Shown: positions 42,118 through 50,193 of the stretch, piece by piece
Layout of the letters: each line of letters starts with the position of its first letter
Position numbering within the stretch: position 1 is the first letter of the stretch
Assembly (NCBI GenBank): GCA_001464765.1
Contig: LNDV01000034.1
Location: forward strand, 682,001 to 746,000
DNA from: Betaproteobacteria bacterium Ga0077526
GTDB taxonomy: Bacteria; Pseudomonadota; Gammaproteobacteria; Burkholderiales; Ga0077523
Reading direction: 5' to 3'
Length of the DNA: 64,000 nucleotides
Made by a program: the position numbers and the translations under genes
Notes under the pieces: generated by a model
The model's database searches: none
Seen by the model: only the letters and a program-made list of their open reading frames with translations
Told to the model about the DNA's origin: nothing

Positions 42118-42956
42118 TGGCGCTCGAGGTGCTTTCGGAGCACCGCTGCTTCGGCGGCGTGCAGGGCTACTACGCCCACGCCTCGGCCGAGATCGGGCTT
42201 CGCATGCGCTTCGCGGTGTTCGTTCCGCCGCAGGCGCAGACGGGGCCCGTCCCGGTCGTCACCTACCTGGCCGGGCTCACGTGTACGGAGGAGACCTTCG
42301 TCATCAAGGCGGGCGCACAACGCGTCGCGGCCGAACTGGGCCTCATGCTCGTGGCGCCGGATACGAGTCCGCGCGGCGCGAATGTTCCCGGAGAAACCGA
42401 CTCCTGGGACTTCGGTGTGGGCGCCGGCTTCTACGTGGACGCCACCGCAGCACCGTGGTCTGCGCACTATCGGATGTACAGCTACGTGACTCGCGAACTG
42501 CCGGCGCTCGTCGCTGCGTCCTTTCCGGCGGACCCGGCGCGACAGGGCATCTTCGGGCATTCGATGGGTGGCCACGGCGCGCTCGTGTGCGCGCTCCGCA
42601 ACCCGGAGCAGTACCGCTCGGTGTCGGCCTTCGCGCCGATCTGCGCGCCGTCGCAGTGTCCATGGGGGCACAAGGCGTTCGGCGGCTATCTGGGTGACGA
42701 TCGCGCGGCGTGGGCGCAGTACGACGCGACGGCGCTGGTCCGGACGAAGCCGCATCCCGGCCGGATCCTCGTCGATCAGGGACTGGCGGACAAGTTTCTC
42801 GCCGACCAGCTCCACCCCGAAGCCTTCGAGGCTGCCTGCGCGGCGTCCGGGCAGAGCCTGACGATGCGCCGGCATGCCGGCTACGACCACGGCTACTTCT
42901 TCATCGCCTCCTTCGTGGAAGACCACCTGCGCCACCACGCCGCTCTCCTGACCTGA
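42117..42956 (+). CDS. fghA: S-formylglutathione hydrolase
   Basis: Hydrolyses S-formylglutathione to formate and glutathione. The 279-residue esterase D family protein has YLAGLTCTEETFVIKAGAQR, PDTSPRGANVPGE, the nucleophile elbow GHSMGGHGAL, an acid in DQGLADKFL and the catalytic His in AGYDHGYFFIASF. ATG at 42117 overlaps the adhC stop by one base, so synthesis is coupled. A TIM-barrel gene follows after nine bases. Confidence 0.96.
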   Translation: MALEVLSEHRCFGGVQGYYAHASAEIGLRMRFAVFVPPQAQTGPVPVVTYLAGLTCTEETFVIKAGAQRVAAELGLMLVAPDTSPRGANVPGETDSWDFGVGAGFYVDATAAPWSAHYRMYSYVTRELPALVAASFPADPARQGIFGHSMGGHGALVCALRNPEQYRSVSAFAPICAPSQCPWGHKAFGGYLGDDRAAWAQYDATALVRTKPHPGRILVDQGLADKFLADQLHPEAFEAACAASGQSLTMRRHAGYDHGYFFIASFVEDHLRHHAALLT

Positions 42957-42965
42957 GGCTCCGCC

Positions 42966-43826
42966 ATGCAGAAGCTGCTCGTGTATCAGTCGATGTGGGC
43001 CATGGAACGACGGCGCCCCGACGGGCAGGAGTGGTCACTCGACCGGAAGCTCGAGATGATCCGCGACGCGGGCTTCGACGGGTGCGGCGTGCGCTTCATC
43101 GATTACGCATTCGCGAAGGAGGTGACGTCCTTCCTGCGCGAGCACGGCATGACCTGGCAGGCGCAGTGCTATCCGAAGACCGTGGACGATCTGAAGCCGG
43201 TGCTGGAGTACGTCGGCGAGTTGGGCGCGGACCACATCAACCTGCAGCCCGACGTGCGCCCCTATTCCGTCGAGGAGTGCATTCCGTACCTGGAAGGCTG
43301 GCGACGGCTCGCGCACGATGCGCGAATTCCGGTGCACGTCGAGACGCACCGGGACCGGATGACCACCGATCTCTTCTTCACCCTGCGTCTGCTCGACTGC
43401 TTTCCGGACCTCCGCCTCACCGGAGACATCTCGCACTACCTGCTCGGGCGGGAGTTCTGGTACCCCGTCTCGGACGAGAACCACGCGCTCATGCACCGGA
43501 TCCTCGACAACTGCTGGGGATTCCACGGACGGGTGGCGAGCCGCGAACAGATCCAAGTGCAGATCAGCTTCCCGACCATGCAGCATTGGGTCGAGCTGTT
43601 CATGCAGTGGTGGGAGTACGGCATCCGCAGCTGGCGCAAGCGCGCGCCGGCCGATGCCACGCTGACCTTCCTGTGCGAGCTGGGCCCGAAGGAATACGCC
43701 ATCACCGGCGCAGACGGCTACGAGTTGTCCGATCGCTGGGAGGAAGCGCAACTGCTGAAGGACATGATCCGGCAGCTCTGGAACCGGTTGGAGGCCGAGG
43801 AACGGCGCCCGGCTGGCGTCGAATGA
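42966..43826 (+). CDS. Sugar phosphate isomerase/epimerase-like TIM-barrel protein
   Basis: A 286-residue protein of the xylose-isomerase-like TIM-barrel (AP endonuclease 2) superfamily. Expected barrel features are MIRDAGFDGCGVRFID, the HVETHRDRM strand with a likely metal-ligand Glu, DISHYLLG (Asp/His), and FLCELGPKEY near the end. The N-terminus (LVYQSMWAMERR) is unlike common sugar isomerases. Nine bases after fghA, it belongs to the formaldehyde operon by position. The substrate is unknown. Confidence 0.78.
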   Translation: MQKLLVYQSMWAMERRRPDGQEWSLDRKLEMIRDAGFDGCGVRFIDYAFAKEVTSFLREHGMTWQAQCYPKTVDDLKPVLEYVGELGADHINLQPDVRPYSVEECIPYLEGWRRLAHDARIPVHVETHRDRMTTDLFFTLRLLDCFPDLRLTGDISHYLLGREFWYPVSDENHALMHRILDNCWGFHGRVASREQIQVQISFPTMQHWVELFMQWWEYGIRSWRKRAPADATLTFLCELGPKEYAITGADGYELSDRWEEAQLLKDMIRQLWNRLEAEERRPAGVE

Positions 43827-43845
43827 CGTGACGAAAGAGGGAAAT

Positions 43846-43922
43846 TGGCGCGACCGGCGGGATTCGAACCCACGACTCCTGGCTTCGGAGGCCAGTACTC
43901 TATCCAGCTGAGCTACGGCCGC
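43846..43922 (-). tRNA. tRNA-Arg (anticodon CCG)
   Basis: The minus strand folds as a complete 77-base cloverleaf. Acceptor GCGGCCG pairs with CGGTCGC (one G-T), the anticodon stem CTGGC/GCCAG encloses loop CTCCGAA with anticodon CCG (codon CGG), and the T arm GTGGG-TTCGAAT-CCCGC is canonical. Discriminator G and an encoded CCA complete the 3' end. It lies convergent to the TIM-barrel gene. Confidence 0.97.
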
Positions 43923-44078
43923 GCAGCAGGAGCCGGAGTATAGCCCGCACGGGGGGTGCCCCGCCATGGCCCCGCCTTTGCTCTCCGGGACCGGGATGCC
44001 GTTGTCGTTTCGGGTCCCCGGCTCGGCCGAAAGGGTCTTTCGGCGCGGAAACAGGCGCTTCCAGGACCTTCCGCCCCC

Positions 44079-44084
44079 TATAAT
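44079..44084 (+). promoter_or_regulatory. Perfect -10 box before the cytochrome c gene
   Basis: TATAAT followed by CGCGGGCTT lies 33 bases upstream of the ATG, so a transcript would start just upstream of the ribosome site GAGGTAACC. The -35 region is weak. It shares the TATAATC-(C/G)GGCT pattern with two other promoters in the window. Confidence 0.6.
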
Positions 44085-44116
44085 CGCGGGCTTCCCGCTC
44101 CACCTCCGAGGTAACC

Positions 44117-44659
44117 ATGGCCGAGGCCGCCCCCGTCGAAACCCACGAGACTTTCATCAAGACCCCGCAGCAGCTGGTGTTCGTCGTGCTGCTGGCATTC
44201 GCCGTCCCCATCGCGATCATCGTGCTGCTGTCGCAATACGTCACCATGGGGCTCGACACCGGCCCGAACAACCCCGCGATGAGCGAGGAAGCCATATCCA
44301 GGCGCATCAAGCCCGTCGGTGACGTGGAACTGGTCGATCCTTCCGCACCCGCTGCGCCCGCCGCTGCCGCCGCGGCGCCGGCGCCTGCCGCTGCACCGGG
44401 GCCCGCCGCCGTCGCCAAGGTCGATGGTCAGGCCGTATACGACAAGGCCTGCAACGTCTGTCACGGCGCTGGCATCGCCGGCGCACCGAAAGCGGGCGAC
44501 AAGGGCGCCTGGGGCGCGCGCCTCGCACAGGGCAAGCCGATGCTGTACGACCACGCGATCAAGGGCATCCGCGCGATGCCGGCCAAGGGCGGCAATGCTG
44601 CCCTGTCCGACGACGAGGTCAAGGCCGCCGTCGACGTCATGGTCGGCATGGTGAAGTGA
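44117..44659 (+). CDS. Membrane-anchored cytochrome c5-type protein
   Basis: A 180-residue electron-transfer protein. An N-terminal membrane helix at about 19-42 (LVFVVLLAFAVPIAIIVLL) is followed by a long Ala/Pro linker (about 75-100) and a single class I haem domain. Haem is attached at CNVCH (C112, C115, H116), and IRAMPAKGG holds the likely Met ligand. The domain resembles cytochrome c5, which feeds terminal oxidases in related bacteria. A strong terminator follows, so the gene is probably monocistronic. Confidence 0.9.
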   Translation: MAEAAPVETHETFIKTPQQLVFVVLLAFAVPIAIIVLLSQYVTMGLDTGPNNPAMSEEAISRRIKPVGDVELVDPSAPAAPAAAAAAPAPAAAPGPAAVAKVDGQAVYDKACNVCHGAGIAGAPKAGDKGAWGARLAQGKPMLYDHAIKGIRAMPAKGGNAALSDDEVKAAVDVMVGMVK

Positions 44660-44689
44660 TTCCGCACCCCCACGCGGGATCGGGTCAAA

Positions 44690-44710
44690 GGCGCGGCAAC
44701 GCGCCTTTTT
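44690..44710 (+). terminator. Rho-independent terminator
   Basis: GGCGCG (44690-44695), loop GCAA, CGCGCC (44700-44705), then TTTTT. A textbook intrinsic terminator 30 bases after the cytochrome c stop. Confidence 0.92.
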
Positions 44711-44732
44711 CACTGGCGCAGCCGGAACAGTC

Positions 44733-45545
44733 ATGAGCACCTACGTCGTCGGCGACCTGCAAGGCTGCCTGGACCCGCTGCAGCGGCTGCTGGACCGCGT
44801 ACGGTTCGACCCCGCCCGGGATCACGTCTGGTTCGTGGGCGATCTGGTGAACCGCGGCCCCGACTCGCTCGGCGTGGTCCGCCTCATCCGCAGCCTGGGC
44901 GACCGGGCGATCGCCGTGCTGGGCAATCACGATCTCCATCTGCTTGTTGCGGCGGGCGGCCACGCGCGGATTCACCGCGGCGACACTTTCCAGGATGTGC
45001 TGGCGGCACCGGACCGCGACGAACTGCTCGACTGGCTGCGGCGCCTGCCGCTGTTCCACGTGGACGGCCGATGGGCCATGGTGCATGCGGGTCTGCTGCC
45101 GTCGTGGACCGTCGAGAAGGCCGCGTCGCTTGCCCGGGAAGCCGAGGATCTGCTTCGCTCGGAACGCTGGGACGACTTTCTGCGCACCATGTATGGCAAT
45201 CGCCCCGATGCTTGGGACGACGACCTCGTCGGCTGGGACCGCGCCCGAGTCATCGTGAATGCCATGACCCGACTGCGCATCTGCTCCCCCGAGGGCGTGA
45301 TGGAGTTCCACCACAAGGGCGAGCTCGAGGACATTCCCGCCGGATACGTTCCGTGGTTCGATGCGCCGCACGTGCGGGGCGACCGGCACACGATCCTCTT
45401 CGGTCACTGGTCGGCGCTCGGCTGTCGCACCGGCCCGGGCTACATATCGCTGGACAGCGGCTGCCTCTGGGGCCGGGCGCTCAGTGCGTATCGGCTGGAA
45501 GACGGGGCGGTGTTCCAGATCGACTGCCCGGCGCTGGCAGGCTGA
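44733..45545 (+). CDS. apaH: ApaH, symmetrical bis(5'-nucleosyl)-tetraphosphatase
   Basis: Metallophosphatase that splits Ap4A into two ADP. At 270 residues it has the metal-binding motifs VGDLQGCLDPLQ, VGDLVNRGPDS and LGNHDLHLL, and the ApaH-specific DRDELLDWLRRLPLFHVDG. The C-terminal FGHWSALG and SLDSGCLWG complete the fold. It starts 23 bases after the terminator of the cytochrome gene. Its last 65 bases overlap the convergent olsA coding sequence. Confidence 0.96.
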   Translation: MSTYVVGDLQGCLDPLQRLLDRVRFDPARDHVWFVGDLVNRGPDSLGVVRLIRSLGDRAIAVLGNHDLHLLVAAGGHARIHRGDTFQDVLAAPDRDELLDWLRRLPLFHVDGRWAMVHAGLLPSWTVEKAASLAREAEDLLRSERWDDFLRTMYGNRPDAWDDDLVGWDRARVIVNAMTRLRICSPEGVMEFHHKGELEDIPAGYVPWFDAPHVRGDRHTILFGHWSALGCRTGPGYISLDSGCLWGRALSAYRLEDGAVFQIDCPALAG

Positions 45546-46290
45546 GGGCACCCGCTACTGCGCCGGCACAGTGCTCGGCAAGATCACGCCGATGCCGGCC
45601 AACAGCGTGGACGGGCACCAGAACGTGCAGTTCCACGCGAATCTCCTTCTGCGCGGCAATCAGCTTGGTGGAATCCCACAACGACCGGTCCCCGGTGTAG
45701 GTCGCATCGTCGTTGAGGCGCCCGTCGGGATACAGATAGCGCAGCGCGACGGGCAGGGCGTAGCCATCCGCGTGGACGAGCGGCTGCAGCAGGGAGCCAT
45801 GAAAAGGCTTCACCTCGGTGCCGTCGGTGGTGGTGCCTTCGGGAAAGAGGACCATCCGGTCGCCGCCGCGAAGGGCGTCCTCCAGCGCGCGGTTCACGCG
45901 AGAGGTGTCGTGCCGGCGCGCCCGTTGCACGAACACGGTGGACTGCTTCGCGACCATCCAGCCCACGAGCGGCCACTGACGGATCTCCGACTTGGCAACG
46001 AATCGGCACTCGAGCGATGAGCGGATCACGAACACATCCAGCCAGGACACGTGATTCGACAGGACGAGCACGGGCTCGCCCCGCGGCGCGGCGTCGGGAT
46101 CCCCGGAGCGAGTGACCTTCACGTTGAGAATGCGCAGGAGCCGTCGCGACCACCAGCGGAAGCAGCCCGCTCTCCCCTTTTCACCGAGGAACGGATAGGC
46201 GAGCCCGGACAGCCCGAGGCCGGCGGCCACGTGCACTGCGAGCAAACCGATGCGAAGGTTGCGGATTAGGGGGCTATTCGAAGTCGACAT
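45481..46290 (-). CDS. olsA: OlsA-like 1-acyl-sn-glycerol-3-phosphate acyltransferase
   Basis: PlsC-family acyltransferase of 269 residues with an N-terminal hydrophobic helix. It has the catalytic NHVSWLD (Hx4D), an acyl-acceptor region around VFVQRARR, and FPEGTTTDG. Directly after OlsB, it most likely acylates lyso-ornithine lipid to ornithine lipid, although phosphatidate synthesis is also possible for this fold. ATG at 46290 lies inside the end of olsB (17-base overlap). The C-terminal 21 codons overlap the convergent apaH gene. Confidence 0.85.
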   Translation of the reverse strand: MSTSNSPLIRNLRIGLLAVHVAAGLGLSGLAYPFLGEKGRAGCFRWWSRRLLRILNVKVTRSGDPDAAPRGEPVLVLSNHVSWLDVFVIRSSLECRFVAKSEIRQWPLVGWMVAKQSTVFVQRARRHDTSRVNRALEDALRGGDRMVLFPEGTTTDGTEVKPFHGSLLQPLVHADGYALPVALRYLYPDGRLNDDATYTGDRSLWDSTKLIAAQKEIRVELHVLVPVHAVGRHRRDLAEHCAGAVAGALSLPAPGSRSGTPPRLPADTH

Positions 46291-47038
46291 GCTTCATGAA
46301 GTGCCGCGCGTACCGGCCATCGAGCCGGGACAGGGGCATCAGCATGAGCAGGTCGGCCGTGTCGAATTCCGGATCCCACGCCGGTTCGCCGCAGACGTAT
46401 GCGCCACAGCGCATGTAACCCTTGATGAGCGCCGGCATCACGGCCGGCAGCGTGCCGTCGAGCCGCTCCAGAGGCAGCGGACATCGGGGGAACACGCGGT
46501 ATTCGATCGGACTCAGGCTGGTATCCCTCACCCGATTGTAGAGACTTGCGGCGGTGTGTCCACCATCGGCCATGCCGATCGACGCGCAGCCGATGAGATA
46601 TTCGCAGCGGTGCTGCTGCATGAACTGCGCGATGCCGGACCAGAGCAGGGCGATGGTGGCACCGTTGCGGTAGCCCGGATGCACGCAGGAACGACCGATC
46701 TCGACGGTACGGTCGGCGAGATGGCGCAGCCTCGTGAGATCGAATTCCTCGTCCGAGTAAAAGCCGCCGAGGCGCCGGGCCTGGTGACCCGTCAGGATGC
46801 GATAGGTGCCGACGACCTCGCCGCTTCCCTCGTCGCGGACGATCAGGTGTTCGCAATAGCTGTCGACCATGTCGCGGTCGACGCCCGGCTCCGGTGACCG
46901 CAACCGGGCTCCCAGCTCGTCAGCGAAGATCTTCCAGCGCAGGATCTGCGCTTCCCGCACTTCCTCGGCGGTTCGCGCAAGACCGACCGATAGCCTCGGT
47001 CGCTCGGCGCGTCCGCGCCGCAGTTCCGCTTGCAGCAT
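46274..47038 (-). CDS. olsB: OlsB-like ornithine N-acyltransferase (GNAT fold)
   Basis: A 254-residue acyltransferase expected to transfer a 3-hydroxyacyl chain from ACP to ornithine, making lyso-ornithine lipid. Family marks include LRWKIFADELGARL, EEFDLTRL, EIGRSCVHPGYRNGATIALLW and IGCASIGMADGG, with SPIEYRVFPRCPLP later. Start ATG at 47038 has GGGGAG four bases upstream and is preferred to a GTG at 47056. The coupled downstream PlsC gene supports the ornithine-lipid assignment, which allows phosphate-free membrane lipids. Confidence 0.87.
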   Translation of the reverse strand: MLQAELRRGRAERPRLSVGLARTAEEVREAQILRWKIFADELGARLRSPEPGVDRDMVDSYCEHLIVRDEGSGEVVGTYRILTGHQARRLGGFYSDEEFDLTRLRHLADRTVEIGRSCVHPGYRNGATIALLWSGIAQFMQQHRCEYLIGCASIGMADGGHTAASLYNRVRDTSLSPIEYRVFPRCPLPLERLDGTLPAVMPALIKGYMRCGAYVCGEPAWDPEFDTADLLMLMPLSRLDGRYARHFMKHVDFE

Positions 47039-47139
47039 CGCACTCCCCGTAGTCACGACGGAGGCGACGTTACGAAGAGCGCGTTGCGGTGCGGTGACGC
47101 GTCAGTGAAGTTTTCGTGAAGCGAGTGCGCCGTTGAGTC

Positions 47140-48075
47140 CTACCAGGGCGCCATCCCGAACGCCTCGCGGAACTTGCCCGCGATCTCGTCGCGGGTGAAC
47201 GCGTAGTTCTGCGCGCCACGCGTGGCGATCTTGAGCGAGCCGATCAGCGACGCGAGCCGGCCCGTCAGTTCCCAGTCCATGCCGTTGGCGATGCCGTAGA
47301 GCAGTCCGCCGCGGTAGGCATCCCCACAGCCCGTGGGGTCCACGACCGCCTGCGGCGCGACCGACGGGATCTCGATCCGCTTGCCGCCCGCGAAAATCGT
47401 GGAGCCCTGACCGCCGCGCGTGATGATGAAGGCTTTCACCCGGCGCGAGAGGGCCTCGGCGGATTCGCCCGTGCGCTCCTCGACGAGCTTGGCTTCGTAG
47501 TCGTTCACGGTCACATAGGCGGCCTGGTCGATGAAGGCATTGAGTTCCTTGCCGTCGAACATGGGCAGGCCCTGGCCCGGATCGAACACGAACGGGATGC
47601 CGGCTTCCTGGAACTCGCGTGCGTGCTGGATCATGCCGTCACGGCCGTCGGGCGACACGATGCCGAGCGTCACATTGGCGGCGTCCTTCACGTGGTTGCG
47701 ATGGGACTGCATCATCGCGCCCGGATGGAAGGCGGTGATCTGGTTGTCGTCGAGGTCGGTGGTGATGAAGGCCTGCGCCGTGAAGGTGTCCGCCACCTGC
47801 GTGACATGCGCGCGGGAGAGCTTCAGCCGGTCGAGGCGCTCGGCGTAGGGCTGGAAGTCCGCCCCGACGGTCGCCATGATGAGCGGCTTGCCGCCCAGCA
47901 GATGCAGCGAGTAGCCGATGTTCCCGGCGCAACCGCCGAACTCGCGCCGCATGTCCGGCACGAGGAAGGACACGTTCAGGATGTGCAGCTGGTCGGGCAG
48001 GATGTGATTCCGGAACCGGTCGCTGAACACCATGATCGTGTCGTACGCAACGGAACCGCAGATGAGTGTGTTCAT
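47140..48075 (-). CDS. PfkB-family carbohydrate/nucleoside kinase
   Basis: A 311-residue ribokinase-fold kinase. The first PfkB signature is REFGGCAGNIGYSLHLLGG. The second, VVDPTGCGDAYRGGLLYG, contains the catalytic Asp. The start NTLICGSVAYDTIM and the overall pattern resemble adenosine or sugar kinases of proteobacteria, but the phosphate acceptor cannot be fixed by sequence. It stands alone between olsB and the rod-shape operon on the same strand. Confidence 0.88.
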   Translation of the reverse strand: MNTLICGSVAYDTIMVFSDRFRNHILPDQLHILNVSFLVPDMRREFGGCAGNIGYSLHLLGGKPLIMATVGADFQPYAERLDRLKLSRAHVTQVADTFTAQAFITTDLDDNQITAFHPGAMMQSHRNHVKDAANVTLGIVSPDGRDGMIQHAREFQEAGIPFVFDPGQGLPMFDGKELNAFIDQAAYVTVNDYEAKLVEERTGESAEALSRRVKAFIITRGGQGSTIFAGGKRIEIPSVAPQAVVDPTGCGDAYRGGLLYGIANGMDWELTGRLASLIGSLKIATRGAQNYAFTRDEIAGKFREAFGMAPW

Positions 48076-48112
48076 GTTCTGGCTCTAGGGAAGGACTGAA
48101 TTGGTGGTTCGG

Positions 48113-49102
48113 TCAGCGCTTGGTCGGGAACGGACGGAAGCCGGTGCGCGCCGCGGCGGCATCGGCTTCGCGCCTGGCCGAATCGCGATCGGGGAAGGGG
48201 CCCGCCTGCACGCGGAACAGTCCCTTGCCCGAGACGATCGCGAGCGGCTTGTCGAGTTTCGGGTAGTCGGTGCGCAGCTTGCGCATGAATTCCTCGGCTC
48301 CGGCAAGGCTGGAGAACGCGCCGAACTGCAGGTAGTACTCCTCGCCGGTGTCGGCGGACAGCGGCGGCGCCGACGGGGTGTCCGGGGCATCCGGGGCGGC
48401 GGTCGGCGATGCCGGAGGCAGCGGCTCCGCGCGGATCACCGGCACCGGCGCCACGCCCTCGGGAAGAATGGCTTCCACCTCGACGGGACCGCTGCCTTCC
48501 TGGACGATCCCGATACGGTGGGCGGCCGCGTAGGACAGGTCGATCAGGCGGTCGTTGTGGAACGGTCCCCGGTCGTTGATGCGGACCACGACCGACCTCC
48601 CGGTCCGCAGCGACGTCACCCGCGCGTAGCTCGGCAGCGGCAGCGTCGTGTGCGCCGCCGTCATCTTGTACATGTCGTAGGTCTCGCCGCTCGACGTCGG
48701 CTTGCCGTGGTAGCGGCGACCGTACCAGCTCGCCACGCCCAGAACCTTGTACGGCTCACGCTGCGTCATGGGCAGATAGTTGTTGCCCAACGCCGTGTAC
48801 GGCCGCAGGGAGCCGGGGAGCAGCGGCTCCACCTTGGGCACGGCGTCAGGGATGGCGTCAAGGTCGGGCGGCGGTTCCTCGCCAGGGCCGTCGTCGAGGT
48901 AGTACCCGCCCTTGCCTGTGGGTGCCGGCGGCGGCACGGACTGGGTCGGCGCCGGTGCGGACGGCGGCACCGACGCCGTCCGCTCTTGGGTGTCGATGTC
49001 GACGGTGGCGCAAGCCCCGAGAACCAGACACGCGCCGAGCACCGCCACGACGGGACGCCGGCCGGACCGCCGCGCGCCTTGCATCACGAAGTCTTGGGTC
49101 AT
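48113..49102 (-). CDS. rlpA: RlpA, septal-ring lytic transglycosylase lipoprotein
   Basis: A 329-residue outer-membrane lipoprotein with lipobox LGAC near residue 30 (signal VLGACLVLGAC). A Pro-rich linker leads to a double-psi beta barrel: GVASWYGRRYHGKPTSSGE, then RINDRGPFHNDRLIDLS with catalytic Asp. A C-terminal SPOR domain (YYLQFGAFSSLAGAEEFM to the end) binds denuded septal peptidoglycan. ATG at 49102 overlaps the rodA stop as ATGA. It is the last gene of the elongasome operon. Confidence 0.94.
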   Translation of the reverse strand: MTQDFVMQGARRSGRRPVVAVLGACLVLGACATVDIDTQERTASVPPSAPAPTQSVPPPAPTGKGGYYLDDGPGEEPPPDLDAIPDAVPKVEPLLPGSLRPYTALGNNYLPMTQREPYKVLGVASWYGRRYHGKPTSSGETYDMYKMTAAHTTLPLPSYARVTSLRTGRSVVVRINDRGPFHNDRLIDLSYAAAHRIGIVQEGSGPVEVEAILPEGVAPVPVIRAEPLPPASPTAAPDAPDTPSAPPLSADTGEEYYLQFGAFSSLAGAEEFMRKLRTDYPKLDKPLAIVSGKGLFRVQAGPFPDRDSARREADAAAARTGFRPFPTKR

Positions 49103-50193
49103 CCCTTCACCAGACGTTTGTGAGTGTGGATGCTCATCAGGATGCCGATCCCGAAGAGCAATGTCACCAGCGATGTTCCCCCGTAGCTGATGAGCGGCAG
49201 CGGCACGCCCACCACGGGAAGCACCCCGCTCACCATGCCCATGTTGACGAAGGCATAGGTGAAGAAGGTGAGCGTCACGGCGCCGGCGAGCAGGCGGGAG
49301 AACAGCACCGACGCGTTTGCCGCGATGTAGAGGCCCCGCCCGATCACCAGCACGAACAGGATGATCAGGATGATGTTGCCGAACAGGCCGAACTCCTCCG
49401 AGTAGACGGCGAACACGAAGTCGGTCGTGCGCTCGGGCAGGAAGTCCAGGCGGGCCTGCGTGCCATTGAGCCAGCCCTTGCCGAACAGGCCGCCCGAACC
49501 CATCGCGATGGTGGACTGGATCGTGTGGTAGCCGCTGCCCAGCGGATCCTGCGATGGGTCCAGCATGGTCAGCACGCGCTGACGCTGGTAGTCGTGCATC
49601 ATCCCCCACAGCACGGGGAGGCTCGCCAGAACGATGGCGCCGATGCCGATGAGAATCTTCCACGAGAGCCCGGCGAGGAAAATCACGAAGAACCCCGCGG
49701 AGGTCACCAGCAGGGCCGTGCCCAGATCGGGCTGCTTCACGATGAAGGCGACGGGGATCGCCAGCACGATGGCGCCGATGGCGAAGTCCTTCAGTTTGAG
49801 AATGGCCTCGTAGCGGTCGAAGTACCACGCCAGGGTGAGCGGCACACCGATCTTCATGATCTCCGAGGGCTGGATTCGGGTGACGCCGATGTGCAGCCAG
49901 CGCCGGGCGCCGTTGCTCACCTCGCCGAACAGCGCCACGCCGACCAGCAGCGCGACGCCCACCACGTACACGGGCAAGGCGAGGCGCGCCATGTGCTGCG
50001 GCGGGATGTTCGCCGCCACCCACATCACCGTCACGGCCACGCCCATGTTCACGAGTTGCCCGCCCACGCGGGAGAAGTTCTGCCCCGAGGCGCTGTAGAG
50101 CACCACCATCCCGATGGACAGCAGAAGCGCCACCACCGTGATGAGGAACGGGTCGATGTGGCGGACGAAGAAACCGAAGAACTTGTTAATCAT
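49099..50193 (-). CDS. rodA: RodA, SEDS peptidoglycan glycosyltransferase
   Basis: A 364-residue SEDS-family polymerase of the rod complex with about ten hydrophobic helices. Motifs include KIGVPLTLAWYFDR, VKQPDLGTALLV and GSGGLFGKGWLNGTQARLDF, followed by LPERTTDFVFAVYSEEFGL with the catalytic Asp region. Start ATG at 50193 overlaps the mrdA end by eight bases. It works with the PBP2 transpeptidase encoded just upstream. Confidence 0.97.
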   Translation of the reverse strand: MINKFFGFFVRHIDPFLITVVALLLSIGMVVLYSASGQNFSRVGGQLVNMGVAVTVMWVAANIPPQHMARLALPVYVVGVALLVGVALFGEVSNGARRWLHIGVTRIQPSEIMKIGVPLTLAWYFDRYEAILKLKDFAIGAIVLAIPVAFIVKQPDLGTALLVTSAGFFVIFLAGLSWKILIGIGAIVLASLPVLWGMMHDYQRQRVLTMLDPSQDPLGSGYHTIQSTIAMGSGGLFGKGWLNGTQARLDFLPERTTDFVFAVYSEEFGLFGNIILIILFVLVIGRGLYIAANASVLFSRLLAGAVTLTFFTYAFVNMGMVSGVLPVVGVPLPLISYGGTSLVTLLFGIGILMSIHTHKRLVKG

